A DNA stretch of 64,000 nt, taken from NCBI RefSeq assembly GCF_025822765.1, contig NZ_JACKUK010000023.1:577535-641534 (forward strand), written 5' to 3'. Positions 20,003-28,459 of the stretch are shown one piece after another (within the stretch, counting starts at the first letter, position 1; each line of letters starts with the position of its first letter). The notes beneath the pieces were generated by a model. It had not been told where the DNA came from. It made no database searches and saw only the letters and a program-made list of their open reading frames with translations. The stretch is from Mycobacterium barrassiae (GTDB lineage: Bacteria; Actinomycetota; Actinomycetes; Mycobacteriales; Mycobacteriaceae). Position numbers and translations under genes: made by a program.

Positions 20003-21624
20003 GCGAGCTTGAAACCGGTGTAGCCCGCGTCGGCGATCTCGTCGCACCGCCTCCGGTACTCCGGAATGCCCGCGGTGTAGCCCATGTACATCCGTTTCTT
20101 TCCCGGCACGTTGCCGCCGTTGTACCAGGAGTTGCACGACGGGTCGACAAGCACCGTGGGCGCCACGAGCTCTGTCGTGTGCTCGATCCATTCCCGCTGG
20201 GCATCCGGCAGCGCCTCGATGGTGCGGTATCCGTTGGCGCGCAGGTAATCGATGCAGCCGCCGATCCATTCCACATGCTGCTCCAGGGCGGCCACGAAAT
20301 TCGTTGCTGCCGAGGGACTTCCGGGTGCTTGCACGATGAACAGATTCGGAAAACCCGCGACGGCGATCCCGAGGTAGGTGTACGGGCCCTCCGACGTCCA
20401 GAAGTCGCCAAGCGACATTCCGTCGCGGCCATCGACGTTGATGCGAGTGAGCGCACCCGTCATCGCGTCGAAGCCGGTCGCGTAGATGATCACGTCGAGG
20501 TCGTGATGTCCCTCTTCGGTACGGATGCCCGTCGGCGTGATCTCGACGATCGGCCCCTTGCGAAGGTCGACCAGCGTCACGTTGTCGCGGTTGAACGTCT
20601 CGTAGTAACCCTGGTCGATGATCGGCCGCTTGCACCCGAACGGATGGCTCGGCGTCAGGGATGCCGCCGTCTCCGGGTCCTTCACGATGCGGGCGACGGC
20701 CTCGCCGTAAAGCTTCGCCGCCATCCGGTTGGCCTCGATGTCGAAGAAGACGTCGCCCCAGCTGAGCGCGCCCATCACGCCGTTCTCCTCGATCGCGCGA
20801 AGCTGGTCTTCCCGCGACGCCGACTTCAACGGTGGTTTGGCCATCATCTCGAACAGCACCGAGAAGGCGCTCAACCGCGCCGCCCCGACCGCGTGCGCAC
20901 GTTGGGCGGCCCGGATCTCGGCGTAGTTCGCTTTCAGTTCGTCCAGTTCGCCGTCGTCGAACGCGCGCACCTCCCACGGCAGCGTGTAGGCCGGTGAGCG
21001 CTGAAACACCGTGAGGTGCTCCGCCCGCTGCGCCACCACCGGGATCAGTTGCACGCCGGTCGAACCCGTGCCGATGACGCCGACGCGCTTACCCGACAGG
21101 TCGAACCCGTCCTTCGGCCAGCGGCCCGTGAACAACGATGCGCCTCCGAAGGTGTCCATCCCCGGGAAGTCCGGATCGATGGGCACCGACAGGATGCCGG
21201 TGGCGGCGACCACGTACGACGCGACAAAGGTTTCGCCTGATTGAGTTCGGACCACCCACTCGGCGGCCGCCTCGTCGAAGGTCATCGCCACGACCTTGGT
21301 GTTGAAGCGGATGTCGCGGCGCAGGTCGAGCTTGTCAGCCACGAAGTTCAGATACGCCTCGATCTCCGGTTGGGCCGGCATGGTCTCTGTCCACACCCAC
21401 TCCTGCTGGATCTCCTCGGAGAAGCTGTAGGAGTATTCGATGCTCTCGATGTCGCAGCGTGCACCCGGGTAGCGGTTGAACAGCCATGTGCCGCCGACAT
21501 TCTCCGCCGCCTCGAGCGCAAGGGTTCGAACACCGCGCTCGCGCAACAGATGTAGTGCGTACAGGCCGGAGAATCCGGCTCCGATGACGATCGCATCGAG
21601 TCGGACAGCACTGGGCATGGTCAC
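19999..21624 (-). CDS. Flavin-containing (Baeyer-Villiger-type) monooxygenase
   Basis: A 541-residue FAD/NADPH monooxygenase, close to the usual length of type I Baeyer-Villiger enzymes. It has GAGFSG (15-20) for FAD, GTGSTG (185-190) for NADPH and the BVMO segment GGTWLFNRYPGARCDIES near 44-61. The type I fingerprint FxGxxxHxxxWP is present at 159-170 except that the His is Phe165. GTG start behind GAGGTG. A strong 21-base operator-like palindrome lies 33 bases upstream. It would insert oxygen next to a ketone, or oxidise a heteroatom if the change alters chemistry. Confidence 0.9.
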   Translation of the reverse strand: MTMPSAVRLDAIVIGAGFSGLYALHLLRERGVRTLALEAAENVGGTWLFNRYPGARCDIESIEYSYSFSEEIQQEWVWTETMPAQPEIEAYLNFVADKLDLRRDIRFNTKVVAMTFDEAAAEWVVRTQSGETFVASYVVAATGILSVPIDPDFPGMDTFGGASLFTGRWPKDGFDLSGKRVGVIGTGSTGVQLIPVVAQRAEHLTVFQRSPAYTLPWEVRAFDDGELDELKANYAEIRAAQRAHAVGAARLSAFSVLFEMMAKPPLKSASREDQLRAIEENGVMGALSWGDVFFDIEANRMAAKLYGEAVARIVKDPETAASLTPSHPFGCKRPIIDQGYYETFNRDNVTLVDLRKGPIVEITPTGIRTEEGHHDLDVIIYATGFDAMTGALTRINVDGRDGMSLGDFWTSEGPYTYLGIAVAGFPNLFIVQAPGSPSAATNFVAALEQHVEWIGGCIDYLRANGYRTIEALPDAQREWIEHTTELVAPTVLVDPSCNSWYNGGNVPGKKRMYMGYTAGIPEYRRRCDEIADAGYTGFKLA

Positions 21625-21656
21625 GCGTCGGCACCTCGTGTTCGCTCCGGCGGGAG

Positions 21657-21677
21657 ATACTGTAACGGTTACAGTAT
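21657..21677. promoter_or_regulatory. ACTGTAA-type operator, best copy
   Basis: A 21-base palindrome, perfect except for its central base: ATACTGTAAC, G, GTTACAGTAT. It lies 33 bases upstream of the BVMO start and fits a TetR-type dimer site. It is the reference for the related sites at 27186, 30688 and 34240. Confidence 0.8.
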
Positions 21678-21735
21678 CAGGCGTAGGCCGAGGCGTTGAG
21701 TCAATTGGATGCCGGTTGTCTCCAGCCGAACGGAG

Positions 21736-22659
21736 CTAGTGCACGCCCGCGCCGGCCAACCGTGCTTCGCGCCGTTGCTCGTAGTGGCGGGCCCTGTCCT
21801 CGACTAGATCGAGGAAGGCTGCCAACTCCTCCCGCGCACGCTCCCCTTCACCATCGAGGTCGTCGCGTTCGAACACCCGCCAGAACCGCAACACCGGACG
21901 CACAACGTCGTCGAGATGCGAACGGAGATCGTAGATACCGGCCTTGGCGATCGTCACCGCGTTCTCCGCGAAACCGGGCATGGTACTGCCGGGCATCTGG
22001 AAGTTGATGACCTCGTGAGCGACTGCGGCCATGGTCGCGCTCGGCGCGATGTCGAACGCGGCCTCGACGAGGTTGCGGTAGAAGACCATGTGCAGGTTCT
22101 CGTCGGTCGCCACCCGGGTGAGGAGTTGCTCGGCGACCGGACAGCCCGACGCCCTGCCGGTGTTGCGATGACTGATCCGCGTCGCCAGTTCCTGAAAGGA
22201 CACGTAGGCCAGCGCTTCGAGCATCGACTTGTCGCCCGAGTCGTAGCCGGCCTTCATGTGCACCATGCGGGCCTCTTCGAGCGCGACAGGATCGACGCCG
22301 CGGGTGACGATGAGGTAGTCGCGAATCGCGATGCTGTGCCGCGCCTCTTCGGCCGTCCACTGACCGACCCATTGCCCCCAGGCGCCGTCCGGCCCGAAGC
22401 GCAGCGCGATCTCCCGGTGGTAGGAGGGCAAGTTGTCCTCGGTCAGGAGGTTGACGAACAGGGCCGCCTTCGCAACCTCATCGAGGGGAGAATCCTCCGG
22501 AACCCAGTCCTGCCCACCGAGTAATGCGAAGTCACGCCCGCGGCTCCACGGCACGTAGTCGTGCGGATTCCACGGTTTGGCCTTCTCGAAGTGGCGGTTC
22601 AGATTGGCTTCCACCACCGGTTCCAGCTCGGTGAGCAATGCAGTTTGGGTTGACGTCAT
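21736..22659 (-). CDS. Acyl-[acyl-carrier-protein] desaturase, DesA family
   Basis: A 307-residue soluble di-iron desaturase that introduces a double bond into ACP-bound fatty acyl chains in the cytoplasm. The diiron ligand pattern is clear: E74 in TEDNLP, E105-x-x-H108 in EEARH, E157 in FQELATR and E187-x-x-H190 in DENLH. It resembles mycobacterial DesA1/DesA2. The ATG follows GGAAG. A separate palindrome (ACCTACG) lies 42-59 bases upstream, so it probably has its own lipid-responsive promoter rather than belonging to the BVMO unit. Confidence 0.9.
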   Translation of the reverse strand: MTSTQTALLTELEPVVEANLNRHFEKAKPWNPHDYVPWSRGRDFALLGGQDWVPEDSPLDEVAKAALFVNLLTEDNLPSYHREIALRFGPDGAWGQWVGQWTAEEARHSIAIRDYLIVTRGVDPVALEEARMVHMKAGYDSGDKSMLEALAYVSFQELATRISHRNTGRASGCPVAEQLLTRVATDENLHMVFYRNLVEAAFDIAPSATMAAVAHEVINFQMPGSTMPGFAENAVTIAKAGIYDLRSHLDDVVRPVLRFWRVFERDDLDGEGERAREELAAFLDLVEDRARHYEQRREARLAGAGVH

Positions 22660-22685
22660 AGAGGGTCTTCCAATACTCAGGCTTT

Positions 22686-22718
22686 ACCTACGGCTGCGTA
22701 ACCTACGCTACCGTAGGT
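22686..22718. promoter_or_regulatory. ACCTACG inverted/direct repeats upstream of desaturase
   Basis: Palindrome at 22701-22718, with arms ACCTACG and CGTAGGT around a CTAC centre, pairing at 8 of 9 positions. A further direct copy, ACCTACGG, lies at 22686-22693, 15 bases away. It is 27-59 bases upstream of the desaturase ATG, the right place for a repressor of a lipid-synthesis gene. One isolated arm, CCGTAGGTT, also occurs at 11033-11041. Confidence 0.65.
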
Positions 22719-22826
22719 TGGCGGAAATGCAAGCGAATCGCATTTCGGCCCGATCTGCCTGAAAGTCAGCCTTTTTCACGGCGAACCGCCGTTCTACCTG
22801 TCGGCTCAGTCCCACTGCCGAAACCT

Positions 22827-22847
22827 CTACTGTAATATCTTCCGTTA
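22827..22847. promoter_or_regulatory. Degenerate ACTGTAA operator half-site
   Basis: TACTGTAATAT upstream of the Rieske gene is identical to the left part of the site at 27186. The right arm is degraded (about half the positions match), so binding is doubtful. Confidence 0.3.
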
Positions 22848-22873
22848 CCCACGCTGGCGTCAGAGGAGGCAAC

Positions 22874-23872
22874 GTGAAAGTCCCGTTCACCTGGAAAGTC
22901 ACCGGCTGGTTCATGGTGGGATGGTCGGCCGAGTTTCCGCAGGGCGAGACGCGTCCCCTTCGCTACTTCGGCGAGGATCTTGTCGCCTACCGCGACGAGT
23001 CGGGCGAACTGCACGTGCTGTCAGCGCACTGCAAGCACCTCGGCGCGCACATCGGACACGGCGGCAAGGTCGTCGGCGACTGTGTCGAATGCCCGTTCCA
23101 CGGCTGGCGCTGGGGCCCCGACGGGACCAACCGCTACATCCCGTATCAACCGGACCGGCCCAACCGCGCACTGAAGCTCCGGGTGTTCCCCGTCAACGAA
23201 CAGCACGGCTGCGTGTTCGTCTGGCACCAACCACAGGGCAAGGAGCCGCAGTGGGAGATGCCTGACATCTTCCTGTCGTTCCCGCAGTTCGAGACCGACC
23301 CGTCGGCGTATTACCGCCCGTACCCGGAGTTCTCACGGCGGACCGAGAACGAACCGGTACATCCCCAGATCGTGGCCGAAAACGGCCCGGACAGTTCACA
23401 TTTCCGCTACGTACACGGCGCCTCCGTGACACCGGTCAACCTGGAGTGGCGGATCGTCGACGAGCAGTGGCAGTTCCTCACCGGATGGCCGGATGCACGC
23501 AGCGACGACCCGAACAAGATGGCGCTGCACATCCATAGCCACATGTTCGGCCTTGGCGGCGCGATCAGCGTGTTCGAGGGATCGTCGAATCACCGGCTGA
23601 TCTTCGCCGTCACTCCTGTCGAGGACGGGCTTTCGACGATGTTCTACTCCATCTGGTGGCCCAAGCGCGACGGCGAGACGTCGGACATACCGCCGGACGA
23701 CGTCCGCGAACGCGTCGAGAAGCAGTTCCTGGGCACAGTGTGGGAGGACCTCGACATCTGGCGCTACCAGGAGTACATCGAGAATCCCCCGCTGGCGAAG
23801 ATCGATGCGAAACCCTATATGGCGCTGCGCAAGTGGGCGCAGCAGTTTTATGACGTCGCCGCGTCGGTATGA
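22874..23872 (+). CDS. Rieske non-haem iron oxygenase, KshA-like
   Basis: A 332-residue oxygenase component. The Rieske [2Fe-2S] ligands are C53, H55, C73 and H76 (CxH then CxxH, in CPFHGWRWGPDG). The mononuclear iron site is suggested by N170, D173, H176 and H181 in NGPDSSHFRYVH, with D292 in WEDLDIW as the third ligand. The layout resembles 3-ketosteroid 9-alpha-hydroxylase KshA and related sterol oxygenases, though it is shorter than the usual KshA of about 380 aa. No reductase gene is near. GTG start behind AGAGGAGG. It heads a plus-strand run to the TetR gene. Confidence 0.9.
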   Translation: MKVPFTWKVTGWFMVGWSAEFPQGETRPLRYFGEDLVAYRDESGELHVLSAHCKHLGAHIGHGGKVVGDCVECPFHGWRWGPDGTNRYIPYQPDRPNRALKLRVFPVNEQHGCVFVWHQPQGKEPQWEMPDIFLSFPQFETDPSAYYRPYPEFSRRTENEPVHPQIVAENGPDSSHFRYVHGASVTPVNLEWRIVDEQWQFLTGWPDARSDDPNKMALHIHSHMFGLGGAISVFEGSSNHRLIFAVTPVEDGLSTMFYSIWWPKRDGETSDIPPDDVRERVEKQFLGTVWEDLDIWRYQEYIENPPLAKIDAKPYMALRKWAQQFYDVAASV

Positions 23873-24008
23873 GAATCGACCTCGCCGACCATCACGACCA
23901 CCGAGAACCTGATCGAGGTATGGAAGCAGCCGTGACCGAAACCGACCGCCAGAGCACGGCCTTCCCGAGATCGAACCCGCCGAGACCAGCCCGGAGCTCG
24001 GCCGGTTC

Positions 24009-24545
24009 ATGACCGCCATGCGGCGCCTGCAGGACATCGTCGTGTCGACGAACCCCGACGACTCGCTGTGGGCCGACTCGGCCGACCGGATCGAAGACCT
24101 GTGTGCGCGCCTGGAAGCACACCGCGCTCCGCAGGGGGTCGCGCCCGCAGGTCGCGGCCCCCACCTGCCGGGCCTGGGCCATCCGTTGATGCCGCCGTGG
24201 ACGATGTCGGAGTACGGGCCCGACGGCGTCGTCATGGAAGGCCACTTCAGCCGCTTCCACGTCGGTGGCAACAACGCTGTGCACGGCGGCGTCATACCGC
24301 TGTTCTTCGACTGGCATTTCGGGATGATCGTGTCCGCCGCGGGCCGCGCCAACAGCCGCACCGCCTACCTCCACGTCGACTACCGCAAGATCACGCCGAT
24401 CGACCAACCACTGGTTTCGCACGGTCGGATAGATTCCATCGATGGGCGGAAGGCCTTCGTCACCGCAACGATGACAGACTCTGACGGCAACGTCCTGAGT
24501 GAAGCCAACGGCCTGATGGTCCGCCTGCTTCCGCACCAGCCATGA
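24009..24545 (+). CDS. PaaI-type hotdog thioesterase (5' end probably frameshifted)
   Basis: As read from ATG 24009, a 178-residue hotdog-fold acyl-CoA thioesterase. NAVHGGVIPLFFDWHFG is the PaaI-type active-site helix, and AYLHVDYRKITPI follows. No ribosome-binding site precedes that ATG. The same frame stays open back to 23913 without a start codon and encodes PEIEPAETSPELGRF immediately upstream. In the next frame, GTG 23932 (MTETDRQSTA) has GGAAGC before it and runs to a stop at 24010. Joining the two with one base between about 23955 and 23967 gives a normal N-terminus. This is either a sequencing error or a real 1-base change. Confidence 0.8.
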   Translation: MTAMRRLQDIVVSTNPDDSLWADSADRIEDLCARLEAHRAPQGVAPAGRGPHLPGLGHPLMPPWTMSEYGPDGVVMEGHFSRFHVGGNNAVHGGVIPLFFDWHFGMIVSAAGRANSRTAYLHVDYRKITPIDQPLVSHGRIDSIDGRKAFVTATMTDSDGNVLSEANGLMVRLLPHQP

Positions 24546-24553
24546 GAGGCACG

Positions 24554-26212
24554 ATGTCCGACTCCGCCACACAGTTCACCGTTCCGGCCGCCTTGGAAAC
24601 TGTCGCCGCCGTGATCGGTGACCGTGATTATGTCGTCCAGGGCAACCGCCGCTACACCTACGCCCAGATTCTGGAACGGTCGAACCGACTTGCCGCCTAC
24701 CTGCACTCCCGCGGATTGGGCGTCAAGACCGAACGCTCGGCGCTGGCCGGCCATGAGGTGGGCCAGGATCTGCTCGGCATCTACGCCTACAACGGGCCCG
24801 AATACATCGAGTCGATGCTCGGTTCATGGCGGGCCCGGGTCGCCCCCTTCAACGTCAACTACCGCTACGTGAAGAACGAGCTGCACTACCTGCTCAACGA
24901 TTCCGGTGCGACCGCACTGGTCTACCACGCGACGTTCGCGCCCCGGGTCGCCGAGGTACTCCCCCAGCTACCGCACCTGCGGGTGCTCATCCAGATCGCC
25001 GATGACTCGGGCAACGACCTCGTGCACGGGGCGGTCGACTACGACTCGATCGTCACATCGGGGCCTTCCGAGCCGCCGCCGCTCGAGCCGTCGCCCGACG
25101 ACCTCTACGTCCTCTACACCGGCGGCACCACCGGTATGCCCAAGGGCGTCCTCTGGCGCCAGCACGACATCTTCATGACGTCGTTCGGCGGCCGCAACAT
25201 GGCCACCGGCGAACTCACCCGGTCCTACGACGAGATCGCCCAGCGCTCCCAAGAAAACCCTGGCACCAAGATCTTCACCCTGCCGCCGCTGATGCACGGT
25301 GCCGCACAGTGGGCAGTGATGACCGCGCTCACCACCGGGCAGACAGTCGTGTTCGCGGAGACACCGCATCGATTCGATGCCGAGGAGGTCGTGCGCACGG
25401 TCGAACGGGAGAAGGTGCTCGCCGTGCAGGTGGTCGGCGATGCGATGGCGCGCCCGCTGGCCGACGCCATCGAACGCTTATCTGCGGATCTGTCGTCGAT
25501 GGCCGTGGTGGCCAACGGCGGGGCGCTGCTGACCCCCACCGCGAAACAGCGGCTGATCGACGTCAAGCCCGGCCTGATCGTCATGGACGGCGTCGGGTCC
25601 TCGGAGACCGGGATCCAGATGAACCACATGTCCGCCCCCGGCGCCGTGTCGACCGGCAAATTCACCGCGGGCCCGGACACCTTCGTCGCGTCCGAGGAAC
25701 TCGATGCGATTCTGGAGCCCGGCCATGAGGGCATCGGCTGGTTGGCCCAGCGCGGTTATGTGCCGCTGGGCTACAAGGGTGATGCGGCCAAGACGGCCAA
25801 GACATTTCCGGTCATCGACGGCGTGCGGTTCTCGATACCGGGCGACCGCGCGCGCCATCTCGCCGACGGCGGTATCGAACTGCTCGGCCGCGAGTCGCAG
25901 ACCATCAACTCGGGCGGGGAGAAGATCTTCGTCGAGGAGGTGGAGACCGCGCTGCTGTCCCACCCCGCGGTTGCCGACGTCGTGGTCTCCGGCCGTCCGA
26001 GCGAACGGTGGGGGCAGGAGGTGGTCGCGATCGTGGCCCTCGTCGACGGCGCCAGCGCCGACGCCCAGGAGTTGATCGACCACGCATCGACGTCCATCGC
26101 CCGGTACAAGCTGCCGAAGGCGGTGGTCTTCCGGCCCGTCATCGAGCGCAGTCCCGCGGGCAAGGCCGACTACCGCTGGGCGCGCGAGCAGGCCATCAGC
26201 GGCAACGCTTGA
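24554..26212 (+). CDS. Acyl-CoA synthetase (AMP-forming), FadD17/FadD19-like
   Basis: About 552 aa of the ANL superfamily, activating a carboxylate to its CoA thioester. The P-loop TGGTTGMPKGVLWRQ near residue 190, GVGSSETG near 350, the hinge and the C-terminal catalytic Lys in SPAGKADYRW are intact. The GVLWRQ-D variant is shared with the ligase at 40907 and with the mycobacterial FadD17/FadD19 group, some of which act on steroid side chains. I prefer ATG 24554, 5 bases after GAGAGG. An in-frame ATG at 24542 overlaps the thioesterase stop. Confidence 0.9.
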   Translation: MSDSATQFTVPAALETVAAVIGDRDYVVQGNRRYTYAQILERSNRLAAYLHSRGLGVKTERSALAGHEVGQDLLGIYAYNGPEYIESMLGSWRARVAPFNVNYRYVKNELHYLLNDSGATALVYHATFAPRVAEVLPQLPHLRVLIQIADDSGNDLVHGAVDYDSIVTSGPSEPPPLEPSPDDLYVLYTGGTTGMPKGVLWRQHDIFMTSFGGRNMATGELTRSYDEIAQRSQENPGTKIFTLPPLMHGAAQWAVMTALTTGQTVVFAETPHRFDAEEVVRTVEREKVLAVQVVGDAMARPLADAIERLSADLSSMAVVANGGALLTPTAKQRLIDVKPGLIVMDGVGSSETGIQMNHMSAPGAVSTGKFTAGPDTFVASEELDAILEPGHEGIGWLAQRGYVPLGYKGDAAKTAKTFPVIDGVRFSIPGDRARHLADGGIELLGRESQTINSGGEKIFVEEVETALLSHPAVADVVVSGRPSERWGQEVVAIVALVDGASADAQELIDHASTSIARYKLPKAVVFRPVIERSPAGKADYRWAREQAISGNA

Positions 26213-26406
26213 GCCGACGGAATCAACTGCGCGCCAGCGTAATTCCGGGTTGACGGCGCTGCGCATTCATTAACCGGACGTTGTCTGCCAGGGCGGCTCG
26301 CGGCGGCTCGGTTCATCGGCGAACCTTTGGAAGGTCATTGTCTGGCCCACCAGAATTGTTTACTGTCGGCCATTCGATGGGATGGCGGCCGGAAGGACTG
26401 GTGCAG

Positions 26407-27183
26407 ATGAGCAGAATCGTCGTCGTCGGTGCGGGATCGGGAATCGGTGCGGCCGTTGCCAAACACTTCTACGACCGCGGCGACCACGTGCTGGCGGTCG
26501 ACGTCCGGGAGCAGCAGACGCCCGCCTCCGAGTATCGGCGCTGCGACCTTCGCGACCCCTCCGACATCGACGCGCTGCTCGCCGGAATCAGCTCGGGCTG
26601 GGACATGCTCGCCCATGTCGCGGGAATCCCCGGCACGGCGCCGGCCGCCGATGTGTTGAACGTCAACTACCTCGGCATGCGATTGATGGTCGAGGGCATG
26701 CTGCCCCTGCTGCGTGAGGGCGGGTCAATCGTCACGGTGGCGTCGACAGCGGCGCTCGGCTGGGACCAGCGGATCGAAATCCTCGACGGGCTCCTCGAAC
26801 TCACCGACAGCGATGCCGTCGCGCGTTGGCAGGATCAACAGGATCCGGCGTATCCGGTGTACAGCACCTCCAAGCAGGCGGCGATCCTCTACACCAAACG
26901 CCTTGCCGGCCCCGCGTGGGCCAAGTACGGAGTGCGGGTCAACACCGTCAGCCCGGGACCCGTCGAAACACCGATCCTCGCCGACTTCGAGCAGACGATG
27001 GGCAAGAAAGTCCTCGACATGTGTCGCGCCACGGTGGGCAGACACGCGAGCGTCGACGACATCGTCCCGGTCATCGCGTTCCTCGGTTCACCGGAGGCGC
27101 GCTGGATCACCGGCCAGGACATTCACGTCGACGCAGGCTTCATCGCCTCAATGACCGCCGGGCCACCTGTCCAGCTGGTATAG
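26407..27183 (+). CDS. Short-chain dehydrogenase/reductase (1)
   Basis: A classical SDR of 258 aa that oxidises or reduces an alcohol/ketone with NAD(P). The nucleotide motif GAGSGIG lies near residue 8, a shortened HVAGIPG replaces the usual NNAG, and the catalytic Tyr and Lys are in YSTSK near 157. The C-terminal ITGQDIHVDAGF is typical. It has about 25 extra residues between the Ser strand and the Tyr, as in some hydroxysteroid dehydrogenases. ATG follows GGAAGG. A 194-base gap separates it from the ligase, with no other gene seen there. Confidence 0.88.
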   Translation: MSRIVVVGAGSGIGAAVAKHFYDRGDHVLAVDVREQQTPASEYRRCDLRDPSDIDALLAGISSGWDMLAHVAGIPGTAPAADVLNVNYLGMRLMVEGMLPLLREGGSIVTVASTAALGWDQRIEILDGLLELTDSDAVARWQDQQDPAYPVYSTSKQAAILYTKRLAGPAWAKYGVRVNTVSPGPVETPILADFEQTMGKKVLDMCRATVGRHASVDDIVPVIAFLGSPEARWITGQDIHVDAGFIASMTAGPPVQLV

Positions 27184-27185
27184 TC

Positions 27186-27204
27186 TACTGTAATATTTAC
27201 AGTA
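27186..27204. promoter_or_regulatory. ACTGTAA-type operator
   Basis: Perfect 8-base arms TACTGTAA and TTACAGTA separated by TAT. It starts 3 bases after the SDR stop and lies 44 bases before the P450 GTG. It probably controls the P450-TetR pair, which would give autoregulation of the TetR gene at 28460. Confidence 0.75.
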
Positions 27205-27247
27205 CCGTTCGCAGGACCGAGCCGGACCCGGAGATGCTGGAGCAATC

Positions 27248-28456
27248 GTGGAGAGCTCAGTGCACAACGTGACGGTCGAAGAGGCGGCCGACCTCCTCCG
27301 CGACCCCTATTCCCTGTTCGCCAGGAGACGGCACGAGTTCGGTGTCTTCAAGGGCAGCGTCATGGACTGGTCCAAGACGCCGGAGTCCATGCTTCCTGAA
27401 AACCTCTACGCCGCGGTCTCCTTCGATGCGGTCAACAGGGTGTTCCGGGACAGCAAGTCGTTCAACTCCCACATCTACGACAGCACCATCGGCCTGTTCA
27501 TCGGCCCCACGATCCTGGCCATGGAAGGCAAAAAGCACTGGGAGCACCGCAATCTGGTGTCCGCGGCGTTCAAGACGCGTTCGCTGGCGCGATGGGAACC
27601 CGAGATCGTCCGTCCGGTCGTCAACGGGCTGATCGACGAGTTCATCGATGTCGGCCACGCCGACCTCGTCAAGCAGTTCACCCTCGAGTTCCCCACCCGG
27701 GTCATCTCCCGACTGCTGGGCCTGCCCGAGGAGGACCTGCCGTGGTTCCGCAAGCGCGCGGTGGAGTTGATCAGCTACCACGTCAAATGGAAGCGCGCGT
27801 TCGAGGCATCCGCGGCGCTGAAAGACTATTTCCTGCAACAGATCGAGCTGCGTCGCAGTAAACCGACCGAGGACATCATCGGCGACCTGGTGACCGCCGA
27901 GATCGACGGCGAGAAGCTCTCCGATGAAGCCATCTACTCGTTCCTGCGGCTACTGCTGCCTGCCGGGCTGGAAACCACTTTCCGGTCCTCGGGGAATCTG
28001 CTTTTCCTGCTGCTCACTCATCCCGAGCAGTTCCGCGCGGTGCAGGCCGACCGCAACCTCGTCGCACCCGCGATCGAGGAGGGCCTGCGGTACGAGACCC
28101 CGCTGACGACGGTTCAGCGCTACGCCACCGAGGAGACCGAACTCGAGGGTGTCACTATTCCGCAGGGCGCGGTCATCGACGTGTGCATCGGATCGGCCAA
28201 CCGTGACGAACGGCGGTGGGAACGCTCCGAGGAGTTCGACATCCACCGGAAACGCGTGCCGCACATCTCCTTTGCCGCAGGCGAACACACCTGCATGGGA
28301 CTGCATCTCGCGCGCATGGAGACGCGCGTCGCCCTGGAGTGCCTGTTGGATCGACTGACCGATATCCAACTCGTCACCGACGACAATCCCCACATCCACG
28401 GGCAACCCTTCCGCTCCCCCACAGCCATTCCCGTGACATTCGCCGCCGCCGGTTGA
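27248..28456 (+). CDS. Cytochrome P450 (2)
   Basis: A 402-residue soluble P450. The I-helix motif is AGLETT (Glu instead of the usual Asp), the ExxR motif is in EEGLRYETP, and the haem loop FAAGEHTCMG places the Cys ligand at about residue 349. GTG start behind a GGAG. It is different from the P450 at 12433. An ACTGTAA palindrome sits just upstream, and the TetR gene follows after 3 bases. This arrangement suggests substrate-inducible expression of a hydroxylase for the first oxidation step. Confidence 0.92.
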   Translation: MESSVHNVTVEEAADLLRDPYSLFARRRHEFGVFKGSVMDWSKTPESMLPENLYAAVSFDAVNRVFRDSKSFNSHIYDSTIGLFIGPTILAMEGKKHWEHRNLVSAAFKTRSLARWEPEIVRPVVNGLIDEFIDVGHADLVKQFTLEFPTRVISRLLGLPEEDLPWFRKRAVELISYHVKWKRAFEASAALKDYFLQQIELRRSKPTEDIIGDLVTAEIDGEKLSDEAIYSFLRLLLPAGLETTFRSSGNLLFLLLTHPEQFRAVQADRNLVAPAIEEGLRYETPLTTVQRYATEETELEGVTIPQGAVIDVCIGSANRDERRWERSEEFDIHRKRVPHISFAAGEHTCMGLHLARMETRVALECLLDRLTDIQLVTDDNPHIHGQPFRSPTAIPVTFAAAG

Positions 28457-28459
28457 GTC

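Noticed and set aside
20003-20977. Longer alpha/beta hydrolase frame (698 residues), possible BVMO-hydrolase fusion
   Set aside because: The upstream part is a frame shadow of the BVMO gene; ATG 20002 makes the typical 4-base coupling with the BVMO stop.
22874-23872. Naming the Rieske gene kshA
   Set aside because: The metal-site motifs fit, but the protein is shorter than KshA and no kshB, kstD or hsa gene is nearby, so a steroid substrate is not shown.
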